Part shown: piece after piece, positions 1-9,643 of the stretch | Position numbering within the stretch: the first letter of the stretch is position 1 | Layout of the letters: every line of letters starts with the position of its first letter | Assembly: GCA_001599355.1 (NCBI GenBank) | Contig: BCGQ01000001.1 | Span: forward strand, 1,491,135 to 1,555,134 | DNA from: Nakazawaea peltata | Lineage: Eukaryota > Ascomycota > Pichiomycetes > Alaninales > Pachysolenaceae | Length of the DNA stretch: 64,000 bases | Reading direction: 5' to 3' | Program-made: the position numbers and the translations under genes | The notes under the pieces: model-generated | The model's database searches: none | The model's input: the letters and a program-made list of their open reading frames with translations, nothing else | What the model was told of the DNA's origin: nothing

Positions 1-1153
1 GGTATGCGTAATCAAGATACTTAATTTATTTGTCAAAGGTGTGGGCTGGATATTAAATAAATGCAAGTTTGAAAGACAGATCGGAGAGCGGGGAAATTCT
101 AGTCATTAAAGATGAAATTGGAGTCATCTTGTTGGGAATGTTTAGTCAAATATGAAGGTGATGGATCTTACCAAGTCTTGTAGTGTTACTCACAACAAAT
201 ATGAAATCTTTGAGATGACTGCAGATATCTGCGAGTAATGTTTTTATCATCTTATCTATGGGGCAAAAGATAAATTAATTGATAAATTTTTGCCCTTTTA
301 ATTAATTAATTATAGAAATGATAAAGGCAGAGAGGTGGTACAACCATGGGGATTTAACTCTAACTTTGACTTCAGCTCTCTAATGTTAACTTCAGCTGTC
401 TAACGTTGACTGTCAACTTTCCAGCATGCTCTTCATCTCTCTAACACTGATCTCTACAGCATTGTCATATCCCTTCATTTCCGATATTCTTTCATTTGCT
501 CACGCCTTGCCCTTTATAAACGTTGCCTGCAATTAATTTCTAGAGAATGTGCGTAATCTGCCCTTTTGCAGTTTGTCGTAACTTGTCTGTATGGTGTTTC
601 AGATGATTTGAAAAATGGTAAAACAAAGGGGATGATGTCTGTTTATGGTCTGAATTGAATGTTTAGAGGATATCTCGGTGAATGAAAGATTTGAAGGTGT
701 TTTGTTGCTTTGATAGGGAGATTAAATTGACGTGCCCTGTAGTTGAATATAATTTTGCCCTACACAAAATATGATTTTGAGAGTTGTACAAAAATCTGGA
801 CTTCAAATGTACGCTGTATTTCTGTAGACAGCTATCATATTCTAATATCTCCAACCTCACCCCAACCTCACTCATATTATCCCTCCTTTATTCCTGTAAC
901 ACCCCTTCACTTCACTCCTAACCCCCATCCTTAACACTATCCCCCATAACTTTTATGTGCCCTTGCTCTGTCTTGCTCTCCCTTGCCCTGCCTTGCCCCA
1001 TTTGCCCAATCGAAATCTCCATCCCCCTTTTGCCCCATACAAAATTAATTTAATCAAACAACGTTGTTTATTCAGTTTATATAAACCATAATTCGATACC
1101 CACACCTGAACTTCGTACTGCAACCGTGATACTTGTCTGTCTCATTAGACATA
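1..1153. other. Gene-free upstream region of KNS1
   Basis: No credible coding region lies here; the short open frames have no recognisable content. The stretch holds two copies of TGCCCTTTT (291-299 and 559-567), a pyrimidine-rich tract around 840-1020 with several CTTGCCCTG-like repeats, and a TATA box near its right end. It probably contains the KNS1 promoter. What lies to the left of the window is unknown. Confidence 0.6.
1078..1085 (+). promoter_or_regulatory. TATA box of KNS1
   Basis: TATATAAA lies 69 bp upstream of the chosen KNS1 ATG, a normal distance for a yeast TATA element with a short leader. Its function is inferred from sequence and spacing only. Confidence 0.5.
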
Positions 1154-3262
1154 ATGATGATAGAGGTCAATAGGAAACGTCCTAGAGAATATTCCACCAC
1201 CTGGTCTCACGATCATTCAATGTTTGCTTCTCAGCAGACATCTACTGAGGCTATAAATACAGAGGGCACCACAGAGGGTTCAAATACAGAAATCACCGAT
1301 CCCCATTCTGATATCATTGACACCGACGTAGTCATCCTCGAAGATAACAATTCCACCGCCAACACAACTACCGCCAATACAACTACAATGGATGATGACG
1401 ATGATATCATCATCTTAGAAGAGAAGAAGATCGACGCCCCATTTGATTTCGACGATGCTTTCAATGCCCCCTTATTTGATCAACATTATTCGCCATTTCT
1501 GGTGCTGTCATCCACCTCTCCATCTGCTCCAGCAATCAGGAGGAGCTCCATACAAACCACACGTCCGCCGTTCAAAAAACCGCGCACGAAATCTCTCCCT
1601 CAATTGCCCCATTCAAGAATTTTGTATCATCCGCCACCTACTTTGCAGCAGCTGGTGTCTTCGAAAATAGGGGAGATCAAGACCAATTTCGTCCCTTATA
1701 AAGAGTCTCTGAACTACACATTTGGCAATGGGGGGGATGCCACTACTAGACGGATGTCGTTTGCGGGTCAAACTTCTTATATGACTAGTAAGAATAAACG
1801 TAGTAACTCATGTGATGATGAAGACGGTCATTATATCATAAATTCTGGGGAACTTTTTGCCAATGGAAGGTTCAAATTGAAGAAATTGTTAGGACAGGGA
1901 ACTTTCGGCAAGGTTGTGAGTGCCTATGATACTCAAACCAATGAAGTTGTCGCAATTAAGATCATCAGAGCCATACAAAAGTATCGACTGGCAAGTAAAA
2001 TCGAATTAAGAGTACTATCAATGATTAAGAAACATGATCCGTTCAACCAGAATCACTGTATCCATCTTCGTGAATGTTTCGATTACCGTGGGCATATTTG
2101 TATCGTGACGGATCTTTTGAAGATCTCATTGTTTGATTTTTTGGAGAAAAACAAGTTCAAACCGTTCCCTGGGTCACATATTCAACTGCTTCTGAAGCAA
2201 TTGATTCGATCTGTAGCATTTTTACATGATTTGAAGTTGATCCATACCGATTTGAAACCTGAGAATATCTTACTTCATGATGATTCTTATCAAAAGAAAC
2301 CATTCACGCCTCCTGCATCTGCTCATTCTTCAAGAAGATCGTCATCTACTTCATCATCGTCAATTAGAGTATTGAAAGATCCCTTAATTCAGATCATTGA
2401 TTTTGGTTCTGCTGTTTTTGATGATGAATATCATGCTCCTGTTGTTTCCACAAGACATTATCGTGCACCAGAAATCGTACTTAAAATAGGCTGGTCCTTC
2501 CCGTGTGATATCTGGTCACTTGGATGTATTTTGGTGGAACTTGCTACTGGAGAACTGTTGTTCCGCACTCATGAGAATTTGGAGCATTTGGCCATGATGC
2601 AGAAGGCTATTGGGGAGCCAATTGATAAGAAATTGGTGCGGCTGTGTTTAAGAGAAAACATGGGCTCACACCATGATGAGTCGAGTATTGTTCACTGTTT
2701 CGATTCGACTACAGGTAATTTGTTATTCCCCCAACGAGCCACATCAAAGAAATCGATTCAAAGTGTCTCCAATATGTGTACTATTGATGAGATGATTAGT
2801 AAGAAGATTGGCTTACAGATCAATACTCTGCTATCGTTACAGGAGAATTATGTCATCAATGAGAATGCTTCACCTAAATCGAAGTATTCAGACTTTGTAG
2901 AATCGATTAGTAAGATGAGAGAACAAAGTTCGAGACATGACTATGATATGAATGAAGAGGATGATGACAGTTTGGATGAAAGTTTGGATGACAGTTTGGA
3001 TAGTGAAGGAAATCTTATGGAATATGAAGAATATCAATTGGATGAAGAATCTGGGAATATTTTCGGAAGAGATGAGGATGAGGAGGAAGAAGAAGGAGAA
3101 GAGTTTGATAGAGATGTATTGAAATTTTGGTATTATTTCACAGATTTGGTAAAGAGATGTTTGGTATATGATCCTGGGAAGAGGATAAAGCTGATTGATG
3201 CGTTGGAGCATCCATGGTTTGATTTGGGGATATATGATGAGGGGACGCTGTCCAATACATAG
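1154..3262 (+). CDS. KNS1: LAMMER-family dual-specificity protein kinase Kns1
   Basis: A protein of 702 residues. The first half is low complexity and acidic, the second half a kinase domain. Visible landmarks are the glycine loop GQGTFGKV (about residue 246), the catalytic loop HTDLKPEN (about 363), a DFGSAV magnesium loop, STRHYRAPE, and the family signature EHLAMM (about 478). The signature segment reads TGE-CTG-LF, and fungal LAMMER kinases have Ala at that CTG (codon 468, 2555-2557). In budding yeast Kns1 acts downstream of TORC1 in repression of RNA polymerase III and ribosome production; that role is carried over by homology. An acidic insert (about residues 600-655) interrupts the C-terminal lobe before the last helices. 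The open frame extends seven codons upstream but only from a TTG, so the ATG at 1154 is taken as start. The gene converges on the eIF4G gene. Confidence 0.93.
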   Translation: MMIEVNRKRPREYSTTWSHDHSMFASQQTSTEAINTEGTTEGSNTEITDPHSDIIDTDVVILEDNNSTANTTTANTTTMDDDDDIIILEEKKIDAPFDFDDAFNAPLFDQHYSPFLVLSSTSPSAPAIRRSSIQTTRPPFKKPRTKSLPQLPHSRILYHPPPTLQQLVSSKIGEIKTNFVPYKESLNYTFGNGGDATTRRMSFAGQTSYMTSKNKRSNSCDDEDGHYIINSGELFANGRFKLKKLLGQGTFGKVVSAYDTQTNEVVAIKIIRAIQKYRLASKIELRVLSMIKKHDPFNQNHCIHLRECFDYRGHICIVTDLLKISLFDFLEKNKFKPFPGSHIQLLLKQLIRSVAFLHDLKLIHTDLKPENILLHDDSYQKKPFTPPASAHSSRRSSSTSSSSIRVLKDPLIQIIDFGSAVFDDEYHAPVVSTRHYRAPEIVLKIGWSFPCDIWSLGCILVELATGELLFRTHENLEHLAMMQKAIGEPIDKKLVRLCLRENMGSHHDESSIVHCFDSTTGNLLFPQRATSKKSIQSVSNMCTIDEMISKKIGLQINTLLSLQENYVINENASPKSKYSDFVESISKMREQSSRHDYDMNEEDDDSLDESLDDSLDSEGNLMEYEEYQLDEESGNIFGRDEDEEEEEGEEFDRDVLKFWYYFTDLVKRCLVYDPGKRIKLIDALEHPWFDLGIYDEGTLSNT

Positions 3263-3290
3263 TGCCAGGTAGTGCCAGGTAGTGCCAGGC
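3260..3290. repeat. 10-bp tandem repeat at the KNS1 stop codon
   Basis: Three near-perfect copies of TAGTGCCAGG begin with the KNS1 stop codon itself and run into the 3' untranslated region. GC-rich sequence with more GCCGGG elements follows. Confidence 0.85.
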
Positions 3291-3502
3291 TAGAGAGGAA
3301 AGGCAGAAGCTGCGGGAGAAGTGCGCCGGGAGTGCACGAGGCCGGGCAGAGTTTAGGCTGGGCCGGGCACAAAGTTGGCCCGCCAATTCTACATAGTTCT
3401 ATCACAATATATTCACTATAAATGACATAAACAATCAACCCCAGACATCAACTCACACATTAAAATACAAATGAACTTTTCTTATGCAATCGATATTAAA
3501 AT

Positions 3503-6500
3503 CTATAATGCCTCTGGTTGATCCAGGTCTGGGGTCAGATCAGCTTCTTCAACTGGCTCTTCTGCTGGCTCTTCTTCGACTGGCTCTTCTTCAGCAACCT
3601 CCTCTTCAACTGGCTCTTCTTCAGCTTCTTCTTCATCCTCATCATGATCTTCTAAAGCTGCAAACATATTTCCAGCTTCTCTTTTAGATGACTCTCTAGC
3701 TGAAAGATCGGCTCCACCAGTAGATGGTTCAGCTGTCAGTTGGGTCGAAGCCGGTTGTTGCTGTTGAGCTCCTCTAGCCGATCCACTTCTGGTGAACTCT
3801 TCTCCTCTACTACTGTTACCTCTAGAAGACTTGGATTCCTTGAAATTGTTCATTGGTCCAAATCTGTCGGAATTACGTACATTTCCAACCGATTTCATAT
3901 CATTTTGTGAGACTCTGTTAGACGACCCCCATTGAGATGACGAGTTACGAGATGAGTTTGATCTGGAGTCCATTCCACCACGTCTTGATCCTTGTCTTTG
4001 GTGGAATCTTTCTCTTTCTTCTTCGATTCTCTTTCTTTCGGCTTCAGCATGGATCTCATCTAAAGTCATAGGACCAGCTTCGGTCTCTTTTCCTCTCCAT
4101 TTGGCCTTTCTCAAGTCACACAAGTCCATCAACTTGAAACGGATTCTGGATGAAAGCTTAGCACTCTCAATGATGACTTGAATTCTCAGGAAGACACCGT
4201 TCAAGAATTCGGCAAACTTGACGTTCTTGGAAGCATCCATTAATGGACCAACGGTGTTCAACAATTGGACTAAATTCTCCATAAGATCGTCGGAAGGATC
4301 CTCAATGTTGCCGAGTAATCCAGAAATACATTGAATGATAATCTTCTCGGAAAGAAGACCCAACAGGTATAACTCACCAATGAATCTAACTAAACCAAGA
4401 CCTCTTCTCTTGGCTGCGGCCAACTTGTAGTACTCGTCAGACATCATCTCAGGCTCAATAGCAGAGCCATCTTCATTAGTAGGTAACTTATCGGTCCAAC
4501 CTTTCTCGTATTCGATTTGACATCTGGTCAACAAGTATTTTCTAACCAACAAACGTCCGGCAAGTGGTTCATTGTTAGCATCTACAATAGCAGCGTCCTT
4601 GACATCGTTGGAGATCTTGGAGAACATCTTAGCACACAACTTCAGGTATACACTGGACCAATGAGGTTCATCACAAGCTTTAGCAAAAGTCAATTCGATC
4701 ACAGTCTTCAAAGTCTTTCCATCTTCTTCCCATTTGGATTGGTTAGCAATAGCGAGAATATCGTCACTGATTTCTTCGAACAACTCCAAAGTCAATTTGT
4801 TCAAATGAGACTTGGTCTTTCTGGTGACTTCTTCTTCACCCAAGATAACAGAACCATCTGGAGCGGTCTTTACTTCTTCTTCAACCTTCATTCTGGAACG
4901 AGGAACCCATCTGTTCTCGGATTTCTTCAAAGGTTCTACAGGTTCAGCAGGAGGAGCATCCTCTGGGAATTTGTCCTTTCTTCCCATACTCAGTCTACCC
5001 TTCAATGACTTGTCCTTAGGGTTCTTTCTCTTTGAGTTTTGTCTGGAACCGTTACGAGAGAAGTCATTTCTCATTCCTGATTGAGATCTCATCGACATTG
5101 GACCGTTAGCTCCACTGCCAATGAAACCTTTACCGAATTGAGCAGATCCGTTACGGGAGAATGAACGGTCTCCGCGTCCTCCACCACGGCCGTTTGGAAT
5201 GACAATTTTAGCACCGTATTTCGATTCCCAATCTTCGTCTTTTGGTAAGTTCAAAGGTTCTTGGAATTGGATAAGGAAAATAGGGTCATATTTGATCTTT
5301 CTGGATCCTTTGAGTTTACTATCAGGCGGTGTGACACCTTCTGGGTATTTGTATGTGTAAGGGTTGACAGGTCTTGCGAATCTTAAGTTGTTGAATAAAT
5401 CAGAGATGGTGAAAGAAGGAGCAGGTGGTTCGGCTGGTTCAGCTGGTTCAGATTCGGCTTGTTCAGACTCGGCTTCAGCTGGAGTTTCGGTTTCAGCCTC
5501 GGTAGAAGCCTCAGGTTCTTCAGCCTTGGTTGGCTCAACTGGAGTGGCCTCAGCTGGAGAGGCTACAACTTCAGGAGATGGTTCTTTGATATCTTGAGAT
5601 GGAGCCTTAGGTTCTGGAGTTTCCAGTTTAGTCTCTGGTTTTGATTCTGGAGCTACCAGTTTGGTCTCAGTCTTAGGTTCTGGTTTAACCTCTGGCTTAG
5701 TTTCAGCCTTGACTTCAGTCTTAACCTCTGGTTTAACTTCTGGCTTAGCCTCAGCCTTAACTTCCGGCTTAACTTCAGCCTTAACCTCAACCTTACCCTC
5801 CTTCTCAGCCTTCAGCTTCAGTAAAGCAGCAGCTCTAGCAGCAATCTTAGCCTTAAACTCATCAGCTTTAGCCTTCTTCTCCAAATCACTGATCTTTTGA
5901 GCAGCAGCAACTGGAGCTGGACCACCAACAACATCAACTGGAACAGAAACTGGAGTAGCAATAGAAGAAACAGCCGATGGCAGTCTAGAATGACCAGGCT
6001 TGAATTGTATTCTATTACCATCCTTGTCAGTAAGAGTAGCCTTAGGATGAACAGGGTATGGAGACAGGTGTTCCAGCAGTACAGAAGAACCAGCACTGAC
6101 GGTCAGCAGTTGAGAAACCAGTGGAGACAGTTGCAGAGAAAGAGGAGCACCGGCCGGAGTTGGAACTCCAACAGCGTTACCGGTAGGGTCCAGCTGTGGC
6201 AGTGGCAGACCTGGGAACGGCAGAGCAGCAGCTCCTCCATAGTATGGAGATTGCACGACACCTCCAGCAGCGGCATATTGATCGTATATTGGGACACCGA
6301 AATAGTATGGCTGTTGTTGAGGGTAGCCGTAGCCGTAGAACTGCTGATGGACAGGCATCTGTTGCAGGTACTGGGCAGCATTATCCTTCATGTAGTTGTT
6401 CTTACGGTATGGTTTGCCTCCAGACCCGTTATTATTGTAGTGGTGACGGTAATTACCGGTGTTGGCGCCACCGCGGTTATGGGGCGGATTTGGGTTGGCG

Positions 6501-6565
6501 TTAGCGCCAGAGCCGGCGGGCGGTTGGGACAGCGCCGGTTGTTGCGGTTGCTGATTCGAGCTCAT
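3503..6565 (-). CDS. TIF4631: Translation initiation factor eIF4G
   Basis: A protein of 1020 residues that scaffolds cap-dependent initiation by bridging the cap-binding protein eIF4E, the helicase eIF4A and poly(A)-binding protein. Visible parts in order: a Gln/Asn/Gly/Pro-rich N terminus, a Lys/Glu/Val/Pro repeat region (about residues 255-320), the eIF4E-binding motif YDPIFLI (YxxxxL-phi, about residue 425) followed by QFQ as in baker's yeast, an RGG-containing linker, a MIF4G HEAT domain (about 587-830), an Arg/Ser-rich region and a long acidic tail. The open frame extends 64 codons further upstream but starts at GTG and has 5' leader character, so ATG 6565 is chosen. S. cerevisiae has two paralogues (TIF4631, TIF4632); the symbol marks the family, not a one-to-one assignment. 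Confidence 0.92.
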   Translation of the reverse strand: MSSNQQPQQPALSQPPAGSGANANPNPPHNRGGANTGNYRHHYNNNGSGGKPYRKNNYMKDNAAQYLQQMPVHQQFYGYGYPQQQPYYFGVPIYDQYAAAGGVVQSPYYGGAAALPFPGLPLPQLDPTGNAVGVPTPAGAPLSLQLSPLVSQLLTVSAGSSVLLEHLSPYPVHPKATLTDKDGNRIQFKPGHSRLPSAVSSIATPVSVPVDVVGGPAPVAAAQKISDLEKKAKADEFKAKIAARAAALLKLKAEKEGKVEVKAEVKPEVKAEAKPEVKPEVKTEVKAETKPEVKPEPKTETKLVAPESKPETKLETPEPKAPSQDIKEPSPEVVASPAEATPVEPTKAEEPEASTEAETETPAEAESEQAESEPAEPAEPPAPSFTISDLFNNLRFARPVNPYTYKYPEGVTPPDSKLKGSRKIKYDPIFLIQFQEPLNLPKDEDWESKYGAKIVIPNGRGGGRGDRSFSRNGSAQFGKGFIGSGANGPMSMRSQSGMRNDFSRNGSRQNSKRKNPKDKSLKGRLSMGRKDKFPEDAPPAEPVEPLKKSENRWVPRSRMKVEEEVKTAPDGSVILGEEEVTRKTKSHLNKLTLELFEEISDDILAIANQSKWEEDGKTLKTVIELTFAKACDEPHWSSVYLKLCAKMFSKISNDVKDAAIVDANNEPLAGRLLVRKYLLTRCQIEYEKGWTDKLPTNEDGSAIEPEMMSDEYYKLAAAKRRGLGLVRFIGELYLLGLLSEKIIIQCISGLLGNIEDPSDDLMENLVQLLNTVGPLMDASKNVKFAEFLNGVFLRIQVIIESAKLSSRIRFKLMDLCDLRKAKWRGKETEAGPMTLDEIHAEAERKRIEEERERFHQRQGSRRGGMDSRSNSSRNSSSQWGSSNRVSQNDMKSVGNVRNSDRFGPMNNFKESKSSRGNSSRGEEFTRSGSARGAQQQQPASTQLTAEPSTGGADLSARESSKREAGNMFAALEDHDEDEEEAEEEPVEEEVAEEEPVEEEPAEEPVEEADLTPDLDQPEAL

Positions 6566-7630
6566 CTTGATCTTGTCGTGTTCTGAGATCAATTTATCAG
6601 CCACGTTGTCTAGTTCAGAGATATATATATTGATTGGCCAATATATACCTCCACCTTGTTGACTAGAGCCTTTGTTGAAGAGAAATGAAACCGAGACGGT
6701 TTTTTTTATTGAAGGAAAAAAAGGAGGAAAAAATTTTTTTTCGGTGGAAATGGGCACGAACCCCTGGAAAGTTGGGGCAAGACAGATACTGTAGAGAGAG
6801 AGGTATTGGAGGAGGGTAGGGATGGGGGTAGGGAGGTATTGGGGGAAGCTGGGGCTGAGGGTGTTGGAGATTTGTTTTGGGAGTAGTTGATCTTGTATGA
6901 TCTGAATTGTTTGAGTTTACTTGCTTGACCTGCTTGTTTCATTACTTTGACACTACTGTCATCTCTCTTATTCTTCTTATTCTTAATCCCTACTTAATCC
7001 TATTTGCCCTTTTTTGCCCTTTACATAGTTAATTTATATAAGATATAATTTATATACGCGCAAAGGATTGAGAAGAGTGAGGGAGAGAGAGAGGGAGGAG
7101 GAAAGACAGCGGAAAGGGGGAAGGAGGAGAAACCGAAACCGAACCCTCACTCCACCCATACCTCTCATCACTCACTCCAAACACTTATTCACTCCAACCC
7201 CGGCCCCAATCATTCAACCACCAATTCACTCCCCCCCCCCTCATTCTCTATTTGATCGCTCAAGATCAAATCGTGCCCTTTTTCATTCAAATTCTCTCCT
7301 AAAATCTCCACCTCACAAATCTAATGATTTTTTCACTAAAATTATCCCTTTTATTTTAAATTTATAGTTTAAGTATGAAATATTTGGAATGGACTGAAGA
7401 TGGTGAATTTATTACGGTGTGTGGTTTGGATGTTGGTGTGGCCCAGGCTTCGTCTTGGTCTGGCTCTAGTCTTTGTCGTAGTCTGGCTTAGGCAGTCTGA
7501 TCCTGGTCTGGATCTTTTCGTAGTCTCAGCCTCTCTGTCTCTCCCTACCCAAATAGTCGTGCACTCCCAACATCATAACACCACCCTACATCAATTTCAA
7601 TTTGGTTCTGTATTCTTTACATAGTCTAAC
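6566..7630. other. Intergenic region between the eIF4G start and the RPT6 stop
   Basis: No supported gene. Next to the eIF4G ATG is an A/T-homopolymer-rich leader (about 6690-6745). Further up are TGCCCTTTT at 7005-7013, TGCCCTTTTT near 7274, a poly-C run near 7226, and a GTCGTGCAC element at 7556-7564. The open frames here are Arg-, Pro- or Ser-rich artefacts of biased composition. The region presumably carries the eIF4G promoter and the RPT6 3' end. Confidence 0.55.
7556..7564 (+). promoter_or_regulatory. GTCGTGCAC motif, copy 1
   Basis: GTCGTGCAC followed by TCCCAA. The 16-base string AGTCGTGCACTCCCAA (7555-7570) recurs exactly in front of TAF8. Here it lies about 990 bp upstream of eIF4G and just beyond the RPT6 stop, so its target is unclear. 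Confidence 0.45.
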
Positions 7631-8824
7631 CTACTTAAACAACTTAGCCAAAGAAATAGCTCCCTCGTCGTTCTTACTCATGACCTTAGAAACAGCCAAC
7701 TCAAAGTCTTCTTGTGTAACATGGATTCTCCTCTCTCTTAAAGCATACATACCAGCTTCGGTACAAACACCTTTGACATCGGCACCAGAACATCCATTCA
7801 TACGCTCTGCAATCTTCTTCAAGTCAATACCTCTGGTCAAGTTCATTGATCTGGAATGAATTTTCAAAATATCAGCTCTGGCTTCCACACTTGGAGGAGG
7901 GAACTCGATCTTTCTATCAATTCTACCAGGTCTCAATAAAGCTGGATCCAAAATATCCAATCTGTTGGTGGCCATGATGATCTTGATATTCTTGGTGTTC
8001 TCGAATCCATCCAATTGGTTCAACAATTCCAACATAGTTCTTTGAACTTCAGAGTCACCTCCAGAAGATCCCTCCACTCTTGAAGACCCGATGGAATCGA
8101 TCTCATCCATGAATATAATAGATGGAGCATGTTCCCTGGCCATAATGAACAACTCTCTCACCATTCTAGAACCCTCTCCAATATACTTCTGTACCAATTC
8201 CGATCCGGAAACTCTGATAAATTTACATTCAGTATGGTGAGCAACAGCTCTCAGAAGTAAAGTCTTACCGGTACCTGGAGGTCCATACAAGATAACACCC
8301 TTAGGTTGCAGAATACCCAAACTTTCAAATAATTCCGGATGCTTAACAGGCAACTCGATAACCTCCTTGATCTCCTTGATTTGCTTATCCAAACCACCAA
8401 CCATATCGTAAGTGGAATCTGGTACTTTCTCCACCATCATAAGCGATACCAAAGGATCAACTTTATTAGGCAAGATCTTGTGTAACTCATAAGTGTCACT
8501 TCTCAAACATACACGCAAACTAGGCGTGATCTTCTTGATATCAATCTCAGGGTTGATATTTACAACGTATTTACCTTCAGGGTGTACCTTGACAAGGACC
8601 TCCTTCTTACCCATAACTTTGACGACTTCTCCTACATACGAGCCCGGCTCTTGCAAGACCTTCAATTCATCCTTTAATGCCCTCACCTTCGAGTTTAACA
8701 GGTTTCTTTGAGCTTCCAATCTTCTCAAGTTTTGAGTTTTGGAGGTGATTTCAATCTCCAAATCTTGAATCCGCTGTTCGAAGAAAGGCTTGATTCCTCC
8801 TTCATGTGTTTGTACGGCAGTCAT
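7631..8824 (-). CDS. RPT6: 26S proteasome regulatory ATPase Rpt6
   Basis: A 397-residue AAA ATPase of the 19S base ring, which unfolds ubiquitinated proteins and feeds them to the 20S core. An N-terminal coiled coil (about 10-55) precedes the OB domain (about 60-120) and the AAA module. Walker A GPPGTGKT is near residue 185, Walker B FMDEID is near 245, and the arginine-finger segment RPGRIDR is present. The tail ends LFK as in yeast Rpt6. The invariant GKTLLA motif is encoded with CTG at the Ala position (codon 191, plus-strand 8252-8254), one of the clearest signs that CTG means Ala. Length and sequence match baker's-yeast Rpt6 closely from end to end. Confidence 0.97.
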   Translation of the reverse strand: MTAVQTHEGGIKPFFEQRIQDLEIEITSKTQNLRRLEAQRNLLNSKVRALKDELKVLQEPGSYVGEVVKVMGKKEVLVKVHPEGKYVVNINPEIDIKKITPSLRVCLRSDTYELHKILPNKVDPLVSLMMVEKVPDSTYDMVGGLDKQIKEIKEVIELPVKHPELFESLGILQPKGVILYGPPGTGKTLLLRAVAHHTECKFIRVSGSELVQKYIGEGSRMVRELFIMAREHAPSIIFMDEIDSIGSSRVEGSSGGDSEVQRTMLELLNQLDGFENTKNIKIIMATNRLDILDPALLRPGRIDRKIEFPPPSVEARADILKIHSRSMNLTRGIDLKKIAERMNGCSGADVKGVCTEAGMYALRERRIHVTQEDFELAVSKVMSKNDEGAISLAKLFK

Positions 8825-8935
8825 GATGATACGTTAATTGAATTGAATATGATGACCTTACTCCGATTCACCACTCCAATGATCTCTCAAATAACCGCCA
8901 ACCCTCGCCCTTTTGCTGTTTTTCTCGCGGTCTCG

Positions 8936-8945
8936 TTTTGCCATC
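8936..8945 (-). promoter_or_regulatory. Rpn4/PACE-like element of RPT6
   Basis: GATGGCAAAA on the minus strand lies about 112-121 bp upstream of the RPT6 ATG. The proteasome element bound by Rpn4 is GGTGGCAAA in baker's yeast and GAAGGCAAAA in Candida, so this copy differs from each by about one base. A proteasome gene is the expected place for it; the function is inferred. Confidence 0.45.
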
Positions 8946-8973
8946 GTAGATTTCCTGATTGGGTATTTGGGTT

Positions 8974-8982
8974 GTGCACGAC
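8974..8982 (-). promoter_or_regulatory. GTCGTGCAC motif, copy 2
   Basis: On the minus strand this reads GTCGTGCAC followed by AACCCAA. It sits 150 bp upstream of RPT6 and 160 bp upstream of the divergent gene. Confidence 0.5.
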
Positions 8983-9141
8983 CTTAGTCGTAATCTGTGT
9001 CAATCTATTCCCCAATTGGGGCTTTGGTGAGTGTGTGCACTACTTTTCACTCCAGGCCTAAATCTGTCAGAGCTAAGGATGTGAAGGATTGAAAGGGAAG
9101 AGCTGGAAGGTACAAAAGGCGTTAATTGAGGTCAAATAACA

Positions 9142-9588
9142 ATGAAATTGATAATTTTGTTCATTTGGATGTTAACAGTGGCGAATTCGGCCGATCTGTT
9201 CCAAAAATTCTGTAAATGTGAGTGTATCGACACAGGCAAATCCAAAGTGATACGTATCACAGATGAGTTGATTGAGAAGTATGGTGGAGGGTCTGGGAAG
9301 GGGGACGAAAATGAGAGAGACAATTTGGATAATATCACTGCCGGTCAGGGAGATTGTAAAGTGTGTACTAGAGACTTCTGTTATACTGTTGGGGGGTGCA
9401 CAAAGCCAGCTAAAAGTCCTCTGAAGGATCCCTCTGGCGTTGAAGAGACTCTGACTGTGGTGGTTACATGTTTCCAGAGGGGCAGTTACAAGGATTTTGT
9501 GATTGTTTATGGATTTTTGACTACTGTGATCGGGTTAGTAGGATTTAAGGTCATTTATCCTTATATTGGACGATTAGGTACTGTATAA
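9142..9588 (+). CDS. Small cysteine-rich membrane protein of the secretory pathway
   Basis: A 148-residue protein with an N-terminal signal peptide (hydrophobic core LIILFIWMLTV, likely cut after NSA), a luminal part with two cysteine clusters (CKCEC near residue 24; C-x2-C-x4-C-x5-C from about 72), a further Cys in TCFQRGSYKD, and one membrane segment near the C terminus (about 119-140). The luminal part has one N-glycosylation sequon (NIT). The layout matches an uncharacterised conserved fungal family that has a CxC motif, a C..C..C cluster and CFQR before the membrane helix. Its function is unknown to me; an ER or Golgi location is inferred. It is divergent from RPT6 and converges on the Ufd1-like gene 55 bp away. 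Confidence 0.75.
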   Translation: MKLIILFIWMLTVANSADLFQKFCKCECIDTGKSKVIRITDELIEKYGGGSGKGDENERDNLDNITAGQGDCKVCTRDFCYTVGGCTKPAKSPLKDPSGVEETLTVVVTCFQRGSYKDFVIVYGFLTTVIGLVGFKVIYPYIGRLGTV

Positions 9589-9643
9589 TCAATGAATATT
9601 GTTCTATTATTACATATAAATTGGGGAGAACGGAGTGATTCTT

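Larger units (their letters stand above)
8825..9141. promoter_or_regulatory. Divergent promoter between RPT6 and the cysteine-rich membrane protein gene
   Basis: 317 bp separate two divergent starts. The interval holds a GATGGCAAAA element on the RPT6 side and one GTCGTGCAC element roughly midway. No open frame of interest was seen. Confidence 0.6.

Noticed and set aside
6566-6757. 64-codon N-terminal extension of eIF4G
   Set aside because: The frame starts at GTG, not ATG, and reads like untranslated leader; the ATG at 6565 begins a typical eIF4G N terminus.
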